Shown here: piece by piece, positions 62,455-64,000 of the stretch
Layout: each line of letters opens with the position of its first letter
How positions within the stretch are numbered: position 1 is the first letter of the stretch
Made by a program: the position numbers and the translations under genes
Notes under the pieces: generated by a model
Seen by the model: the letters and a program-made list of their open reading frames with translations, nothing else
What the model was told of the DNA's origin: nothing
The model's database searches: none
DNA from: Numida meleagris
Taxonomy: Eukaryota > Chordata > Aves > Galliformes > Numididae
Direction of reading: 5' to 3'
NCBI RefSeq assembly: GCF_002078875.1
Contig: NC_034414.1
Span: 32,246,773 to 32,310,772, forward strand
DNA length: 64,000 nucleotides

Positions 62455-64000
62455 GGTAAATAATTCTGTGAACTGCAGAATACTGAGGAGATAAAACTGA
62501 ATCTATGCTTACCCAGTTTATGTTCTGTTAAGTCTACGGAATATTTTTGTGGAGTGAAAAATTAAACCTAAACTGACATTGTTATTTTTTGCCTTCTGGA
62601 GCTATTATATTAATTGGGTTAGTATAAAAGTGTGGAATAAGGAAATGCCTTAGCCAGCACATCATCTAGCTATATAATTCAAGTAGATCTTAAATTTCAA
62701 AATATGACAACAAACAGGAATTTACATAGAGAACTCTGATAAGATTATGTTTTGGAATAAGATTTCTGGAAACTTTGTAAGTGGAGTGTTCAGTGAATTG
62801 TGAGAAAAGTATGTTGTCTTACAGACTAACTTTTTTTTCTTATGCATGCATGTGCATGAGATTCTAAAGGCTTTTAAAAATCAGTTTGCTATAGGCATTT
62901 TTAAGTATTAAAAGTCGACGTGCAGCACTTAAACACTGAAACAAATCATTCCTATAAATGTATCTCTTGATAGATTGCTTTCTACAAGGCTGGCATGGAA
63001 CTGAAAGAATAAAATGACATGGTCAGGCTAATAGAGTAATATTAATCATATCTATGGTGAAGTGGAAATTGAGATAACTTGTAAGGGTTAAAAGTGGGCT
63101 GGTTTCTTTTGAGACATATATTTAGGAGGCTTTTGTTGTATCTGGCTGAATATTAATTCAGCAAAGTAAAAGTAGCAAATGGTTACTGTAGGCTGCCAGC
63201 AAATTGTATATGAAATAAAGAATTACTGGGTTCATACAAGCTGATAACGGATTACTACACAGACAAAGCTGTTTAAAATTTGCAGCTCCGACCAGACAAT
63301 TTTTTATGTTTTACAAAGAAGTACAATTACATTTTGAATGACCTTATGCCACAATGATGATATAAAGAACAGATTTGTCTCTGCTCCTGGCTCTAGCTTG
63401 TATATTCTGTATACATTAGTGCATTTCAGTTGCTGTAGATGTGATTGTTTATCTTTGTCAATTTTAAGATATGAATTAAACACAAATGTCTTTCAAATGT
63501 GATACTGTACTTACTCTGTTCAAACAATAAAAATAATTTATTGCTGTAATCTGGATTTATGTCTTGGTTAGTTAGAGTAAATATACAACCTCTATGGGAT
63601 TCCCTTTTGCCCCTTAAATTTTGCAGTGCTTTAAAATCTACTCCCCAGTCAGAGAAAGTTTAGCATGTTTTGCATAAAATGCTTTAAAATCTACACTGTT
63701 GAGAAATGGAACTTAAAAATAATGTGATCAGATGAAGCAAATTATTTCAAATATCCATTTTAGGTTTAAAGTCATGAGAGTTAGGATTATCCAAAAGGAC
63801 ATTTGAAAGCTTAAAGACTGAAAATCTATGTAAGATATTTTTAACTATGTACACGGGCCTATTGTAATTAAAAGAAAAAAAATTAAAGATATCTAAAAGG
63901 CTTTATCTTCCAGGGGCATCTTTTATTATTCAGTTTTTAACCATTTATGTCTCTTTGTATTTGTGATATTAAAATATTTTCCTAATTCATATTATTGTGT

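Larger units (their letters stand above)
47636..64000. other. Gene-free distal flank
   Basis: AT-rich DNA to the end of the window with no recognised exon, RNA gene or promoter. It contains a CR1 3' end (48118-48320), AT palindromic and direct repeats, a pyrimidine tract, a T18 run (62437-62454) and short tandem duplications such as two 14-bp units at 50609-50636. The position upstream of CDIN1 fits the gene-poor interval known 5' of this gene in other vertebrates. Confidence 0.6.

Overview
The window reads as nuclear DNA of a bird, most likely a galliform. It is AT-rich, has almost no long open reading frames and carries one CpG island. It holds several degraded CR1 retroposons, two remnants that resemble the chicken mariner element Galluhop, and one avian solo LTR. 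I see no bacterial, phage, CRISPR or operon-like content. I recognise one protein-coding gene, split by introns on the minus strand.

The gene is the 5' part of CDIN1 (formerly C15orf41), encoding the CDAN1-interacting nuclease 1. Four coding exons were found by translating the minus strand between splice signals: exon 1 at 27627-27727, exon 2 at 6593-6638, exon 3 at 5679-5743 and exon 4 at 2628-2688. Their phases join perfectly (101+46+65+61 = 273 nt = 91 codons). This matches residues 1-91 of the roughly 281-residue vertebrate protein as I recall it. The rest, including the C-terminal nuclease domain, lies off the left end. The start codon sits in a CpG island (about 27440-28110) with GC boxes and a YY1-like site and no TATA box.

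Layout: 1-2627 is part of intron 4. 2628-6638 holds exons 4 to 2 with introns of 2990 and 849 bp. 6639-27626 is the 21 kb first intron, with two CR1 pieces, a mariner fragment, homopolymers, a pyrimidine tract and a perfect 61-bp tandem duplication near exon 1. 27440-28110 is the promoter island. 28.1-64 kb is upstream flank with no recognisable gene. It contains CR1 copies, a 550-bp solo LTR with a 5-bp target duplication and an internal 27-bp perfect inverted repeat, an internally deleted mariner, and low-complexity tracts.

The unexplained signals I find most worth checking are the LTR hairpin and several motif-dense AT-rich blocks that look like conserved developmental enhancers. The best of these is in the short intron 2, with four TGACAG (MEIS/TGIF-type) hexamers. 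In other vertebrates CDIN1 lies next to MEIS2, so regulatory DNA for MEIS2 in this interval is plausible, but that is inference. I found no convincing new biological system.
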